The notes under the pieces: model-generated
Told to the model about the DNA's origin: nothing
The model's database searches: none
What the model saw: only the letters and a program-made list of their open reading frames with translations
Part shown: piece after piece, positions 1-7,472 of the stretch
Layout: every line of letters begins with the position of its first letter
Numbering within the stretch: the first letter of the stretch is position 1
Position numbers and translations under genes: made by a program
Assembly: GCA_031363085.1 (NCBI GenBank)
Contig: JANLTU010000137.1
Coordinates: 1-18,201 of the forward strand
DNA length: 18,201 nucleotides
Direction: 5' to 3'
From: UBA6921 sp031363085
Lineage (GTDB): Bacteria > Pseudomonadota > Gammaproteobacteria > SG8-11

Positions 1-1514
1 CTAGCACCGTCGCTGGGGCAAATGTCACCGGGGTCGACGTTACTTGTGTCACACCGCCGCCACGCTTCGCATATGTGGCGGATTTCGACGATGCGAGCAT
101 TGCCATCTATACGGTGAACGCCAATACGGGTCAGTTGCGCCATAACGGCTATTTTTTTACCGGCCTGGGACAGGGTCCTTTCTCCATCAGCGTCGATCCC
201 ACAGGCAAGTTTGCCTACGCCGTTATGCTTAATTCTAGTCAAATCTTTACCTACGCCATCAATGCCACCACCGGGTCGCTCACTTTAGGCTCCTCAAGCT
301 CCATCATGAACGCGGGTGATAGTCCTTCCTCTGTCACCGTTGACCCCTCAGGCAAATTCGTCTACGTGGCGAATAATACTTCCAACGACGTTTCGGCCTA
401 CACCATCAACCCCATCACTGGGTCACTCACCAAGATCGGCGGCAACGCCATCAAAGCAGGTATTAAACCCAGCTCCGTCACCGTTGATCCTTCAGGTAAG
501 TTCGTCTATGTGACGAACCACTCCAACAACATCTCCACCTACAGCATCAATACCGCCACCGGCGCCTTGACTGCCCTGACCACGGTCGCAAGCCGCAGCG
601 GTAACGCTATGGCCATAACCCAAGGCGCGAGCGCCGTAAGTTACACACCGAAGTTCGCCTACGTAGCCAATCTTGCATCGAGCAACGTCTCCACCTATGG
701 CATTAACGCCACCACCGGAGCGCTCACGAGTATCAGCCCGGCCATAGCGGCAGGAGTCAATCCCAGCTCCATCGCCATCGCCCCCTCGGGCAAGTTCGCT
801 TATGTAACGAACTACGGCTCCAGCACTCTCAATGGCTCAAGTACCATTTCCACCTACGCCGTCAATGCCGCCACCGGGGTACTCACCCTCAGTGCAACCG
901 TGGCGGCAGGAAATCCCACCTCCGTCACCGTAGAGTCCACGGGGAAGTTCGCCTATGTGACCAGTGACACCACCGACAATATCTCGGCCTACGAGATCAA
1001 CACTGCCACTGAGACACTCACCAAAATCGGCATAGCTGTGGCGGCAGGCGTTGGGCCCACGTCCGTTACTGTCGACCCCTCAGGCAGGTTCGCTTATGCG
1101 GCGAACAAGGGTTCCAACACAATCTCCATCTACAGCATCAATGCCACCACCGGAGTACTCACCACCGTCGATGCCGCCATGAAGGCAGGCGGCGCCAATC
1201 CCGGCTCGGTCGCCGTCGATCCCTCGGGCAGGTTTACCTACGTAGCGAACCTCGGCTCCAACACAATCTCCGCCTACAGCATCAATGCCACCACCGGAAC
1301 ACTCACGAGTATCAGTTTGCCCGTGGGGGCAGGCACCAACCCCAGCTCCGTCAGCGTCGACCCTTCAGGCAAGTTTGCCTATGTGGCAAATCGCCATTCC
1401 AGCAACGTCCGGGCCTACGCCATCAACGCCGAGACCGGCGCCCTGAGCCTGATCGGCACTGCAGTAACGGAGACGGAACCGGTATCCATAACCACACTGG
1501 GCACGATCCAGTAA
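1..1514 (+). CDS. YVTN-repeat beta-propeller protein, 5' end outside window (partial)
   Basis: The reading frame is open from the first bases of the window (frame of position 3) to a TAA at 1512-1514, so the gene is cut at its 5' end. A GTG at 75 is in frame, but the bases before it still encode family-like sequence (a V-A-G-A-N-V-T-G-V run, then T-P-P-P-R-F-A-Y-V-A), so it is unlikely to be the start. Ten repeats of about 47 residues follow, each with the pattern F-x-Y-V-x-N, S-x-Y-x-I-N, T-G-x-L-T and P-x-S-V-x-V-D-P-S-G-K. This is the YVTN / lactonase-like beta-propeller family. Such proteins are often exported or surface-attached and their ligands are mostly unknown. The third-to-fourth repeat junction is irregular (ends V-S-Y-T-P-K), echoing the T-P-P-P-R ahead of the first repeat, which suggests two propeller modules. 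No catalytic function can be assigned. Confidence 0.85.
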   Translation, partial: STVAGANVTGVDVTCVTPPPRFAYVADFDDASIAIYTVNANTGQLRHNGYFFTGLGQGPFSISVDPTGKFAYAVMLNSSQIFTYAINATTGSLTLGSSSSIMNAGDSPSSVTVDPSGKFVYVANNTSNDVSAYTINPITGSLTKIGGNAIKAGIKPSSVTVDPSGKFVYVTNHSNNISTYSINTATGALTALTTVASRSGNAMAITQGASAVSYTPKFAYVANLASSNVSTYGINATTGALTSISPAIAAGVNPSSIAIAPSGKFAYVTNYGSSTLNGSSTISTYAVNAATGVLTLSATVAAGNPTSVTVESTGKFAYVTSDTTDNISAYEINTATETLTKIGIAVAAGVGPTSVTVDPSGRFAYAANKGSNTISIYSINATTGVLTTVDAAMKAGGANPGSVAVDPSGRFTYVANLGSNTISAYSINATTGTLTSISLPVGAGTNPSSVSVDPSGKFAYVANRHSSNVRAYAINAETGALSLIGTAVTETEPVSITTLGTIQ

Positions 1515-1977
1515 TTCAATCCTGCCCGAACAACACTATGGCGCCTAGTCAACAAAAAATCGACGGGGACAGAGTCACGGCAGAGCAGGAGTCAGCACGG
1601 CAGGTGGGGGGCGGGCTTGATTAATTGCATTTAGCAATACCCCGAAGGGAGACAAAATACAATAGCGCAAGCCTGACGCCCCTCGCAGTAGCATATTTCG
1701 ATGCAATCCGCAGAATCGAGCACTGCATTCCAAAAGGCCGCCGAGTGGCTATGCCGTAACCTCGACAAATGCAGACAGCGGCTGCGGAGCAAACACTTGC
1801 GCTTAAACTACCCTACATCAAGCGTGACTCTGCCGGGTCGCGGGAAGAGAAACCACGTGTGCTGCGACGGCAGGTTAGCGGAAAAAATGGAATTCTACGA
1901 ACGTTTCAAGGCGGGAATGAACAGCAAAAACGCAAGACACCTTATAGGTTATCGACACTCAAATAAATACAGCGCTG
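1515..1977. other. 463-base intergenic stretch with no convincing gene
   Basis: This lies between the end of the YVTN-repeat gene and the stop of the convergent EAL gene. I see no RNA gene, no clear terminator and no recognisable protein. An open frame at 1701-2000 (+, 99 codons) has no ribosome-binding site, resembles nothing I know, and runs into the 3' end of the EAL gene. Near 1560 there is a short run, cgacggggacagagtca, that resembles the GGGGACAGAG-type repeats often found near REP-associated transposases in proteobacteria. It is a single weak copy here and may be a relic of intergenic repeat DNA. Confidence 0.5.
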
Positions 1978-3291
1978 CTACACGCGGGTCAGCGCGCTAG
2001 CTCCGCTATCAAACATACCGTCCAAGCGGTCGGCATTCAAATCGCAACAGAACACGTAGGTGGCTCCGCCGCAGCGCACCACCTCGGAAAATGTCACGCA
2101 CATGTATGATCCGGTCAGCGACAGATAGGGCGTGGAAATATGCACTTGGCCCGGGTGATTCACCGCGTTCTGAAAAAACGGGCGGCGAAACCAGTTGGCG
2201 CCGACGGTATCGAACAGCGGTGCATAGCGTGGATCGCAAACATTGGAACCGCTCGGTGACTCCAGATGTTTGCCCACCTGCACACCGTCCGCGCTGAGCA
2301 GGTAACTGCACTCCACTCCTTCGTGTTTCAACAGTCGAAAGCAGGCTGAGTCCAGCGTTTGATCGGACTCCAGCGCACGTGCGCTTTCGCGAAACGCAAG
2401 CAGCGGCCAAGTGTATTTCTGCCGCTCGTTGATACGCTCGCGCTCAGCAAACGCGTCGCGGTATTTTTTGTTCAAATCGCTGGGAATCACCGGATACGAC
2501 GCCGGATCAGGAATGTACGCTTGCGGGCGGCCGAAGAAATAACCCTGCACTAAGTCGATATCGGCGGCCATGGCGGCCAAAGCCTCACTTTCGGTTTCGA
2601 CGCCTTCCATCAACACCAAGCTGCCGCCTTCGTGCAGCATGGCGACCAAATTGGCCAACATGCGGCGGCTTTTTTTCGAGGTGGCGGCCTGCTGGGTCAG
2701 TTGGCGATCAATCTTGACAATATCTGGCTCAATACTCCAGATGCGCCCAAAATTGGAATGCCCGGCGCCAAAATCGTCGAGCGCAATCAGGCAACCTAAG
2801 TTGCGATAAAACTGCACCGCTGCCGCCAGGGCGGCTTCATCGGCAATCGCGCTTTCGACCACTTCAATGACGATGCGATAGGGCGCAAGGTGATGCCGCA
2901 CCGACAAGCTCGCCGCTAATTCGGCATGGCGCGGCGCGTTGATGAACACGTCCGGACTCACGTTGATAAACAGCCAATTGTTCGCCGAGTCTTGCGCCGC
3001 AAAGTTGCGCAGGTGCAGTTCGCGCGCCAGCAGGTCAAGCGTGACTTTTTCTGCGCGGTCGCGCGTGAGGGAAAAAATCTGCTCGGGAAAAACTTCTGCG
3101 TGGTCCGGCAGACGTCCACGCAGCAAGGCTTCATAACCGACCGGGTGACGATGCGCGAAACTGAAAATCGGTTGATAGGCGCTGGCAAGTTTCAGCGCGT
3201 AATAATCCGCAATATAACCCACCGCCGCAGCCGAAATAGAATGCGGGTAACGCAACCCGGCACTGCCAAAAGCAACCTGATGTACCTGCAT
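1978..3291 (-). CDS. EAL-domain cyclic-di-GMP phosphodiesterase with C-terminal PAS/PDC-like sensor (YkuI-like)
   Basis: The 437-residue protein is predicted to hydrolyse cyclic di-GMP to pGpG in the cytoplasm. The EAL domain covers about residues 30-265. The hallmark residues are present: E54-A-L-L-R58, N110 (in F-I-N-V-S-P), E143/E146, D172-D173-F-G, K193 (V-K-I-D), E229 (M-E-G-V-E) and Q249-G250, so it looks catalytically competent. Residues about 290-425 form a PAS/PDC-like sensory domain with W-F-R-R-P-F-F and S-T-P-Y-L-S. An EAL domain followed by a C-terminal PDC-like domain is the arrangement of Bacillus YkuI. No signal peptide or membrane segment is seen. The ATG at 3291 is chosen because AAGGAA lies six bases ahead; an in-frame TTG at 3339 would add 16 residues without a good ribosome-binding site. 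It stands alone with a long leader. Confidence 0.9.
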   Translation of the reverse strand: MQVHQVAFGSAGLRYPHSISAAAVGYIADYYALKLASAYQPIFSFAHRHPVGYEALLRGRLPDHAEVFPEQIFSLTRDRAEKVTLDLLARELHLRNFAAQDSANNWLFINVSPDVFINAPRHAELAASLSVRHHLAPYRIVIEVVESAIADEAALAAAVQFYRNLGCLIALDDFGAGHSNFGRIWSIEPDIVKIDRQLTQQAATSKKSRRMLANLVAMLHEGGSLVLMEGVETESEALAAMAADIDLVQGYFFGRPQAYIPDPASYPVIPSDLNKKYRDAFAERERINERQKYTWPLLAFRESARALESDQTLDSACFRLLKHEGVECSYLLSADGVQVGKHLESPSGSNVCDPRYAPLFDTVGANWFRRPFFQNAVNHPGQVHISTPYLSLTGSYMCVTFSEVVRCGGATYVFCCDLNADRLDGMFDSGASALTRV

Positions 3292-3297
3292 TATAAG

Positions 3298-3303
3298 TTC
3301 CTT
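3298..3303 (-). promoter_or_regulatory. Ribosome-binding site that fixes the EAL gene start
   Basis: AAGGAA on the minus strand is six bases ahead of the ATG at 3291. This favours that ATG over the upstream TTG at 3339. Confidence 0.6.
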
Positions 3304-3319
3304 CGCCTCCACTACGCAC

Positions 3320-3338
3320 TGATCAATATGAATGATCA
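3320..3338. promoter_or_regulatory. Paired TGATCA palindromes in the EAL gene leader
   Basis: Two copies of the self-complementary hexamer TGATCA (3320-3325 and 3333-3338) are separated by seven bases, about 30-45 bases ahead of the EAL start codon. The 13-base centre spacing is a little over one helical turn, which would suit a dimeric regulator. No regulator is identified; the role is inferred from symmetry alone. Confidence 0.3.
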
Positions 3339-3358
3339 ACCAACACCCGCACCGCTCT

Positions 3359-3373
3359 CCACCTGACAGGTGG
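3359..3373. promoter_or_regulatory. Perfect 7-base inverted repeat in the EAL gene leader
   Basis: CCACCTG-A-CAGGTGG is a perfect palindrome with a one-base centre. It lies between the candidate promoter (3445-3473) and the EAL start codon. It is too compact for a normal RNA loop, so an operator is more likely than a hairpin. There is no direct evidence of function. Confidence 0.35.
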
Positions 3374-3444
3374 CGCGTTTCAAGTCCTGAATGTTTTCGA
3401 AAATCTGAAGAATATTTTTCTTAAAAATTTGTTAAGACCGGATC

Positions 3445-3473
3445 GTTATCCGCGATATTTATGCCTATGTAAA
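3445..3473 (-). promoter_or_regulatory. Candidate sigma-70 promoter for the EAL gene
   Basis: On the minus strand TTTACA (3468-3473; 5 of 6 to the -35 consensus) is 17 bases from GATAAC (3445-3450; 4 of 6 to the -10 consensus), in the most AT-rich part of the leader. It lies about 150 bases upstream of the ATG, which would give a long untranslated leader containing the two palindromes. Confidence 0.4.
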
Positions 3474-3665
3474 TTATTTAGTTTTTATCGCACGGCAAAA
3501 ACGCTAATGACCGGATTTAGGAGCAGTTTTCAGCCGCGATTACCTGCTTCGAATCCACCCTTCCAGAATTTTCGCGCCCGCTCTCGCCGCAGTTGAGGGG
3601 ATTTTTACAGCTCGTGAAACCCTCTCTTCTCAGCCTGTATCCTACAAGGGGAAGGCGACACGACC

Positions 3666-4517
3666 TCAGCCCTCCCGCCCCCACTGCACCGCCAGTGGAT
3701 ACAGCGCGTTTTTCTTCGCGCCGGTGATTTGCGCGGCGAGTGCGGCGGCGCGCGCCGGGGGCAGCTCGGCGCACAGGATGCGTAGCACGCGCTGCGCCTC
3801 GACATTATTTTGTGCGTGCTCTGGCGTCGCAAAGCCGTGCACCAAAATCACAAATTCGCCTTTACGTTGATCAGCGTCGGCGTGCACACGCGCCAGTTGT
3901 TGTGCGAACGTGCCGGTGGATACGGTTTCGAAGAGCTTGGTGAGTTCACGCGCAACCACGGCGCTGCGCTGCGCGCCGAATACGTCGTGCATGTCTTGCA
4001 ACGCATCGACGATGCGATGTGCGGATTCGTAAAACACCAAGGTGCGCGACTCGCCGACCAACTCCTCCAGACGCTTGCGGCGCGCGGCGCCTTTAGCGGG
4101 TAAAAATCCTTCGAACACAAACCGGTCGGTCGGCAGGCCGGAGACGCACAATGCGGTGATCATCGCGTTGGCGCCCGGCACTGGCACCACCGACAAATCC
4201 AATTCGCGTGCGACACGCACCAATGAATACCCCGGGTCGCTGATCAACGGCGTGCCTGCGTCGGAGATCAGCGCGATGGATTCGCCACGCTTGAGTTTCT
4301 CGATCAAGCCACCTAGCGCTTCGTGCTCGTTGTGCTCGTGATAGGCGATGCACGGCGTGCGAATGCCGTAAGCTTCCAGCAACACGCGGCTGTGGCGGGT
4401 GTCTTCCGCCGCGATCCATTGCACTTGCGTCAGCACTTCCACGGCACGATGCGTGATGTCCGCCAAGTTGCCGAGCGGAGTGGCGACCACATACAATGTG
4501 CCCTTGCGCTTTTTCAT
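3666..4517 (-). CDS. rsmI: 16S rRNA (cytidine1402-2'-O)-methyltransferase RsmI
   Basis: RsmI uses S-adenosylmethionine to methylate the ribose of C1402 in 16S rRNA, in the decoding centre. The 283-residue protein has the usual family length. Recognisable blocks are L-Y-V-V-A-T-P-L-G-N-L-A-D-I near residues 8-21, A-A-E-D-T-R-H-S-R near 36-44, I-S-D-A-G-T-P-L-I-S-D-P-G at 84-96, V-P-G-A-N-A near 113-118 and V-F-Y-E-S-A-H-R near 161-168; the tetrapyrrole-methylase fold fills the first 230 residues. The ATG at 4517 follows an AGGA-containing ribosome-binding site. It is divergent from lpoA with only 34 bases between start codons, the same pairing seen in enterobacteria and pseudomonads. Confidence 0.97.
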   Translation of the reverse strand: MKKRKGTLYVVATPLGNLADITHRAVEVLTQVQWIAAEDTRHSRVLLEAYGIRTPCIAYHEHNEHEALGGLIEKLKRGESIALISDAGTPLISDPGYSLVRVARELDLSVVPVPGANAMITALCVSGLPTDRFVFEGFLPAKGAARRKRLEELVGESRTLVFYESAHRIVDALQDMHDVFGAQRSAVVARELTKLFETVSTGTFAQQLARVHADADQRKGEFVILVHGFATPEHAQNNVEAQRVLRILCAELPPARAAALAAQITGAKKNALYPLAVQWGREG

Positions 4518-4551
4518 CTGTTTATCCTCGTCATTCTCGGTCGACTACACC

Positions 4552-6426
4552 ATGCTGAATAATATCTTTACTGCGGTGTTACTTGTGTTCGCACTGGCCA
4601 GCGGCTGCGCCAGCACCGGAAAAACCTCCACTGCGCCGGCGCCACGCGCCATCAAAAGCGCTGCGGCGACCTTGCAATTGCAAGATGCCCAGGATCTGGA
4701 AAAACGCAGCAAGTTTCTCGACGCGGGGTTAGCCTACGCGCAATTGGCCAGCCGGGCCAACCCCCCGGAAAAACAAGACTTACAATTCAAGGCGGCGGAA
4801 GTGTTCTTGCGCGGTAATTACGCGCAACAAGCCGACCAAACGCTGGCCGACCTCGATCCGCGCGGCCTGAACATAAGCTACGCAGAACGCAAACAACTGC
4901 TGCTGGCGCAACTGGAAATCATGCGCGGCAAACGCGAACGCGCCATGTCGATACTCGACACCCTGACACGCACCGCCACTCAGGATACGACGCGCATCGC
5001 GGTGCACAACAGCAAAATTCAAGTTTATGTCCAGAACAATGCTTTGATCGACGCCGCTCGTGAACGCGTGGCTTTGGACGGGCTGCTGCGCGACGATGCC
5101 GCACGGCGCGCGAATCAAAACCTGATTTATCAAAACTTGGTCGATACACCCGAGGCATTGTTGGTGCGCGCCAAATCGACAACTCCAGACCCCTTCAGCG
5201 GCTGGGTCGAACTGGCATTGATCACCAAGTCGGCGCAACAGCAGCCCGGCGAAGCGGCGCGCTTGATGAGTGAATGGAAGGCACGCTACCCGCAGCATAG
5301 CGGTGCGCAACTTGTCGGTGATCGTTTCGCTGCACGTACCTCGGAGCGCATTGCCTTACCGCAGCGTTTAGCATTATTACTGCCGCAGCATGGCAACTTC
5401 GCCAAGGCGGCGGAAGCGGTGCGTGACGGATTTCTGGCCGCTTACTACAGCCAAACGCGCGACGGCTTCCGACCGGTGATTCAAATCTACGATTCGGGCA
5501 CCAATGCTAACGACATCACCGGCGCCTACCAACATGCATTACGCGATGGGGCACAGGTGATTGTCGGCCCGTTGGACAAGAACGCAGTCAACGTACTCGC
5601 ACAGGGCAACCGGTTGTCGGTGCCGACGCTGGCGCTGAATTACGCCGAGCAAAACGAGGCAGTCAATAATCTGTTTCAATTTGGACTCTCGCCGGAAGAC
5701 GAAGCCGCCCAGACCGCCGAGCGCGCCTGGCTCGACGGACACGGCCGCGCGACCGCGCTGATTCCCGAAGGCGCGTTCGGTGAGCGCCTGCTGGTGGCGT
5801 TCCGCGAGCGCTGGCTGCAACTGGGTGGCGAACTGGTCGACACCCAAGTCTATTCAACCAAAGACAACGACATCTCCGCGCCGATTAAAAAGCTGCTCGA
5901 CATCGACCAGAGCGAGCAACGCCGCACTACTTTGCGCACGACGCTGGGTTACGACATTAAATTCTCACCGCGCCGGCGCCAGGACATCGACTTCGTGTTC
6001 GTCGCCGCCATGCCGCGCCACGCACGCATGATCCGCCCGCAATTGAATTTTCATCAGGCCAACGATCTGCCGGTGTACAGCACTTCGCATGTGTTTTCCG
6101 GCTTCGTCAACGCGCGCACCGACCACGACATCGATAATGTCACGTTCGGCGACATGCCCTGGGTGTTGCCCAAGGCGCGGCGCAACACCGCGCTGAATGC
6201 GAGCATCAGCCAGCTCTGGCCGCAGCAGATCGAGAATTACATGCGCCTATACGCCTTCGGCATCGACGCATTTGACCTGATTCCCAATCTGAATGCGTTG
6301 GCTGAGCAGCGCACGCTGCAACACCCCGGTCAGACCGGCAATTTGTACATGGACGACGCACATCGCATTCAACGCCGCCTGCAGTGGGCGGAATTCAAAA
6401 ACGGTGCTCCCAAGCTGCTGGAGTAA
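4552..6426 (+). CDS. lpoA: LpoA-type penicillin-binding protein activator (outer-membrane lipoprotein)
   Basis: LpoA is an outer-membrane lipoprotein that reaches through the periplasm to stimulate the peptidoglycan synthase PBP1A. The 624-residue product starts with a hydrophobic signal and an A-S-G-C lipobox with the acylated cysteine at residue 19. Residues about 25-260 are helical and alanine/glutamine-rich, as expected for the TPR-like N-terminal domain. From about residue 272 (L-A-L-L-L-P) the sequence is a type I periplasmic-binding-protein fold. The frame is open further upstream, but the ATG at 4552 is chosen because it puts the lipobox at the right distance. The n-region unusually lacks a lysine or arginine, and no strong ribosome-binding site is seen. 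The promoter must overlap the start of rsmI. yraN follows after six bases. Confidence 0.92.
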   Translation: MLNNIFTAVLLVFALASGCASTGKTSTAPAPRAIKSAAATLQLQDAQDLEKRSKFLDAGLAYAQLASRANPPEKQDLQFKAAEVFLRGNYAQQADQTLADLDPRGLNISYAERKQLLLAQLEIMRGKRERAMSILDTLTRTATQDTTRIAVHNSKIQVYVQNNALIDAARERVALDGLLRDDAARRANQNLIYQNLVDTPEALLVRAKSTTPDPFSGWVELALITKSAQQQPGEAARLMSEWKARYPQHSGAQLVGDRFAARTSERIALPQRLALLLPQHGNFAKAAEAVRDGFLAAYYSQTRDGFRPVIQIYDSGTNANDITGAYQHALRDGAQVIVGPLDKNAVNVLAQGNRLSVPTLALNYAEQNEAVNNLFQFGLSPEDEAAQTAERAWLDGHGRATALIPEGAFGERLLVAFRERWLQLGGELVDTQVYSTKDNDISAPIKKLLDIDQSEQRRTTLRTTLGYDIKFSPRRRQDIDFVFVAAMPRHARMIRPQLNFHQANDLPVYSTSHVFSGFVNARTDHDIDNVTFGDMPWVLPKARRNTALNASISQLWPQQIENYMRLYAFGIDAFDLIPNLNALAEQRTLQHPGQTGNLYMDDAHRIQRRLQWAEFKNGAPKLLE

Positions 6427-6432
6427 CGGCCG

Positions 6433-6849
6433 GTGATCTGGAACCTGTTTCGAAACGGCAGGAAACCCGACGCCACCTCCTATGCGCCGCATGCGCGCGG
6501 GCGCGCCGCCGAAGATATGGCACTGCGTTATTTGCAGCAACACGGACTACACTTGGTCACACGTAATTTTCGTTGCACACGTGGCGAGATCGACCTCATC
6601 ATGCGGCACGGCGATGTCTTGGTATTCGTAGAAGTGCGGGCGCGCCGCAGCGACAATTTCGGCAGCGGTGCAGACTCAGTAAACGCCCGCAAACAAGCTA
6701 AACTGAATGCAGCCGCACAGGTTTATTTGCAACAGCACGCGTCGCCACCGAAGGGCCCGTGCCGTTTTGATGTGGTCGCGATCTCATTTGCATCCGACCC
6801 GCCACAGCTTGACTGGATACCCGACGCATTCGGGAATACACATTTCTGA
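6433..6849 (+). CDS. yraN: YraN / UPF0102 nuclease-fold protein
   Basis: The 138-residue protein belongs to UPF0102, which has a PD-(D/E)xK nuclease-like fold and no firmly established cellular role. Family marks are G23-R-A-A-E27, T-R-N-F-R near residues 43-47, G51-E52-I-D54-L-I, F65-V-E67-V-R69 and R111-F-D113-V. D54, E67 and R69 occupy the nuclease-fold active-site positions, with arginine where many members have lysine. The start is a GTG six bases after the lpoA stop, implying translational coupling. In many relatives a SIS-domain gene (diaA/gmhA-like) follows yraN; here the next gene is the BON lipoprotein. Confidence 0.92.
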   Translation: MIWNLFRNGRKPDATSYAPHARGRAAEDMALRYLQQHGLHLVTRNFRCTRGEIDLIMRHGDVLVFVEVRARRSDNFGSGADSVNARKQAKLNAAAQVYLQQHASPPKGPCRFDVVAISFASDPPQLDWIPDAFGNTHF

Positions 6850-6869
6850 AAAATTTATCGGAGGCGCGC

Positions 6870-7472
6870 TTGACTCAGCAACGACCCGCAACTTTCACTT
6901 GGCGGCTTCTCGCCGTGCTGCTGGGCTTCTCTGCCAGCGTCGCCCTGCACGGCTGCGGACCGATTGTTTTGGTCGGCGCGGCCTCCGGGGTGATGATGGC
7001 GAGCGACAAACGCAGTGCCGGCACCATCGTCGACGACAACGGCATCGAGTTGAAGCTCGGCAATAAAATCGCTTCGGACAAGGCACTGGCCGACAAGGTG
7101 CACGTCGACGCGACCTGCTACAACAAGACCTTGTTGATCACAGGCGAAGTCCCCAGCGAAGAAATTCGCGACCAAATCGTCGCGCTGGCCGGCGCCATCG
7201 ACGGCGTCAAGCAACTCTACAATGCGCTGGACATCAGCGTTCCTACCGAATACAAATCGCGCAACTTCGACGCCTGGGTCACCACCAAGGCCAAGAGCAA
7301 AATACTCGGCCGCAAGGAACTTGAAGGCGTTTACGTTAAAGTCACGACCGAGAACGCCGTGGTGTATTTAATGGGCTTGGTCTACCACGCCGACGCGGAT
7401 ACCGCCGCGCAAACCGTCAGTGAAATCGAAGGCGTGAAGCGTGTCGTGAAGGTTTTTGAGTATCTTGATTAG
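6870..7472 (+). CDS. dolP: Dual BON-domain outer-membrane lipoprotein (DolP/YraP-like)
   Basis: The 200-residue product has an N-terminal signal with a hydrophobic core (residues 11-27) and an A-L-H-G-C lipobox (C29), so it should be a lipoprotein. Two BON domains follow, about residues 48-120 and 130-198, each with the D-G-V or E-G-V turn before a final beta strand (D-G-V-K-Q near 111, E-G-V-K-R near 187). This is the layout of DolP (YraP), which binds anionic phospholipid and supports outer-membrane integrity. The start is a TTG preceded by GGAGG at five bases. The order lpoA-yraN-BON supports the assignment. Its 3' end overlaps the next gene by 17 bases. Confidence 0.9.
   Translation: MTQQRPATFTWRLLAVLLGFSASVALHGCGPIVLVGAASGVMMASDKRSAGTIVDDNGIELKLGNKIASDKALADKVHVDATCYNKTLLITGEVPSEEIRDQIVALAGAIDGVKQLYNALDISVPTEYKSRNFDAWVTTKAKSKILGRKELEGVYVKVTTENAVVYLMGLVYHADADTAAQTVSEIEGVKRVVKVFEYLD

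Larger units (their letters stand above)
3292..3665. other. 374-base AT-rich intergenic stretch between rsmI and the EAL gene
   Basis: The stretch from the EAL start codon back to the rsmI stop holds no gene I can support. The 3400-3490 part is strongly AT-rich and holds the candidate EAL promoter and two palindromes. The part from about 3490 to 3665, downstream of rsmI, has only a weak GAGGG/CCCTC pairing (about 3596-3625) with a 20-base loop, too poor to call a terminator. I looked for RNase P RNA, which lies beside rsmI in some proteobacteria, and its conserved blocks are absent. Confidence 0.5.

Noticed and set aside
1555..1580. Relic of a REP-type GGGGACAGAG repeat
   Set aside because: Only one imperfect copy is present, with no paired hairpin and no transposase nearby, so I do not call a mobile element.
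1701..2000. 99-codon open frame on the plus strand after the YVTN gene
   Set aside because: It has no ribosome-binding site, no resemblance to a known family, many cysteine, arginine and histidine residues typical of chance frames, and it overlaps the 3' end of the EAL gene on the other strand.
3490..3665. Possible RNase P RNA downstream of rsmI
   Set aside because: Its location next to rsmI made this worth checking, but the gap is too short and the conserved blocks (such as GAGGAAAGTCCGGGC and ACAGAA) are missing on both strands.
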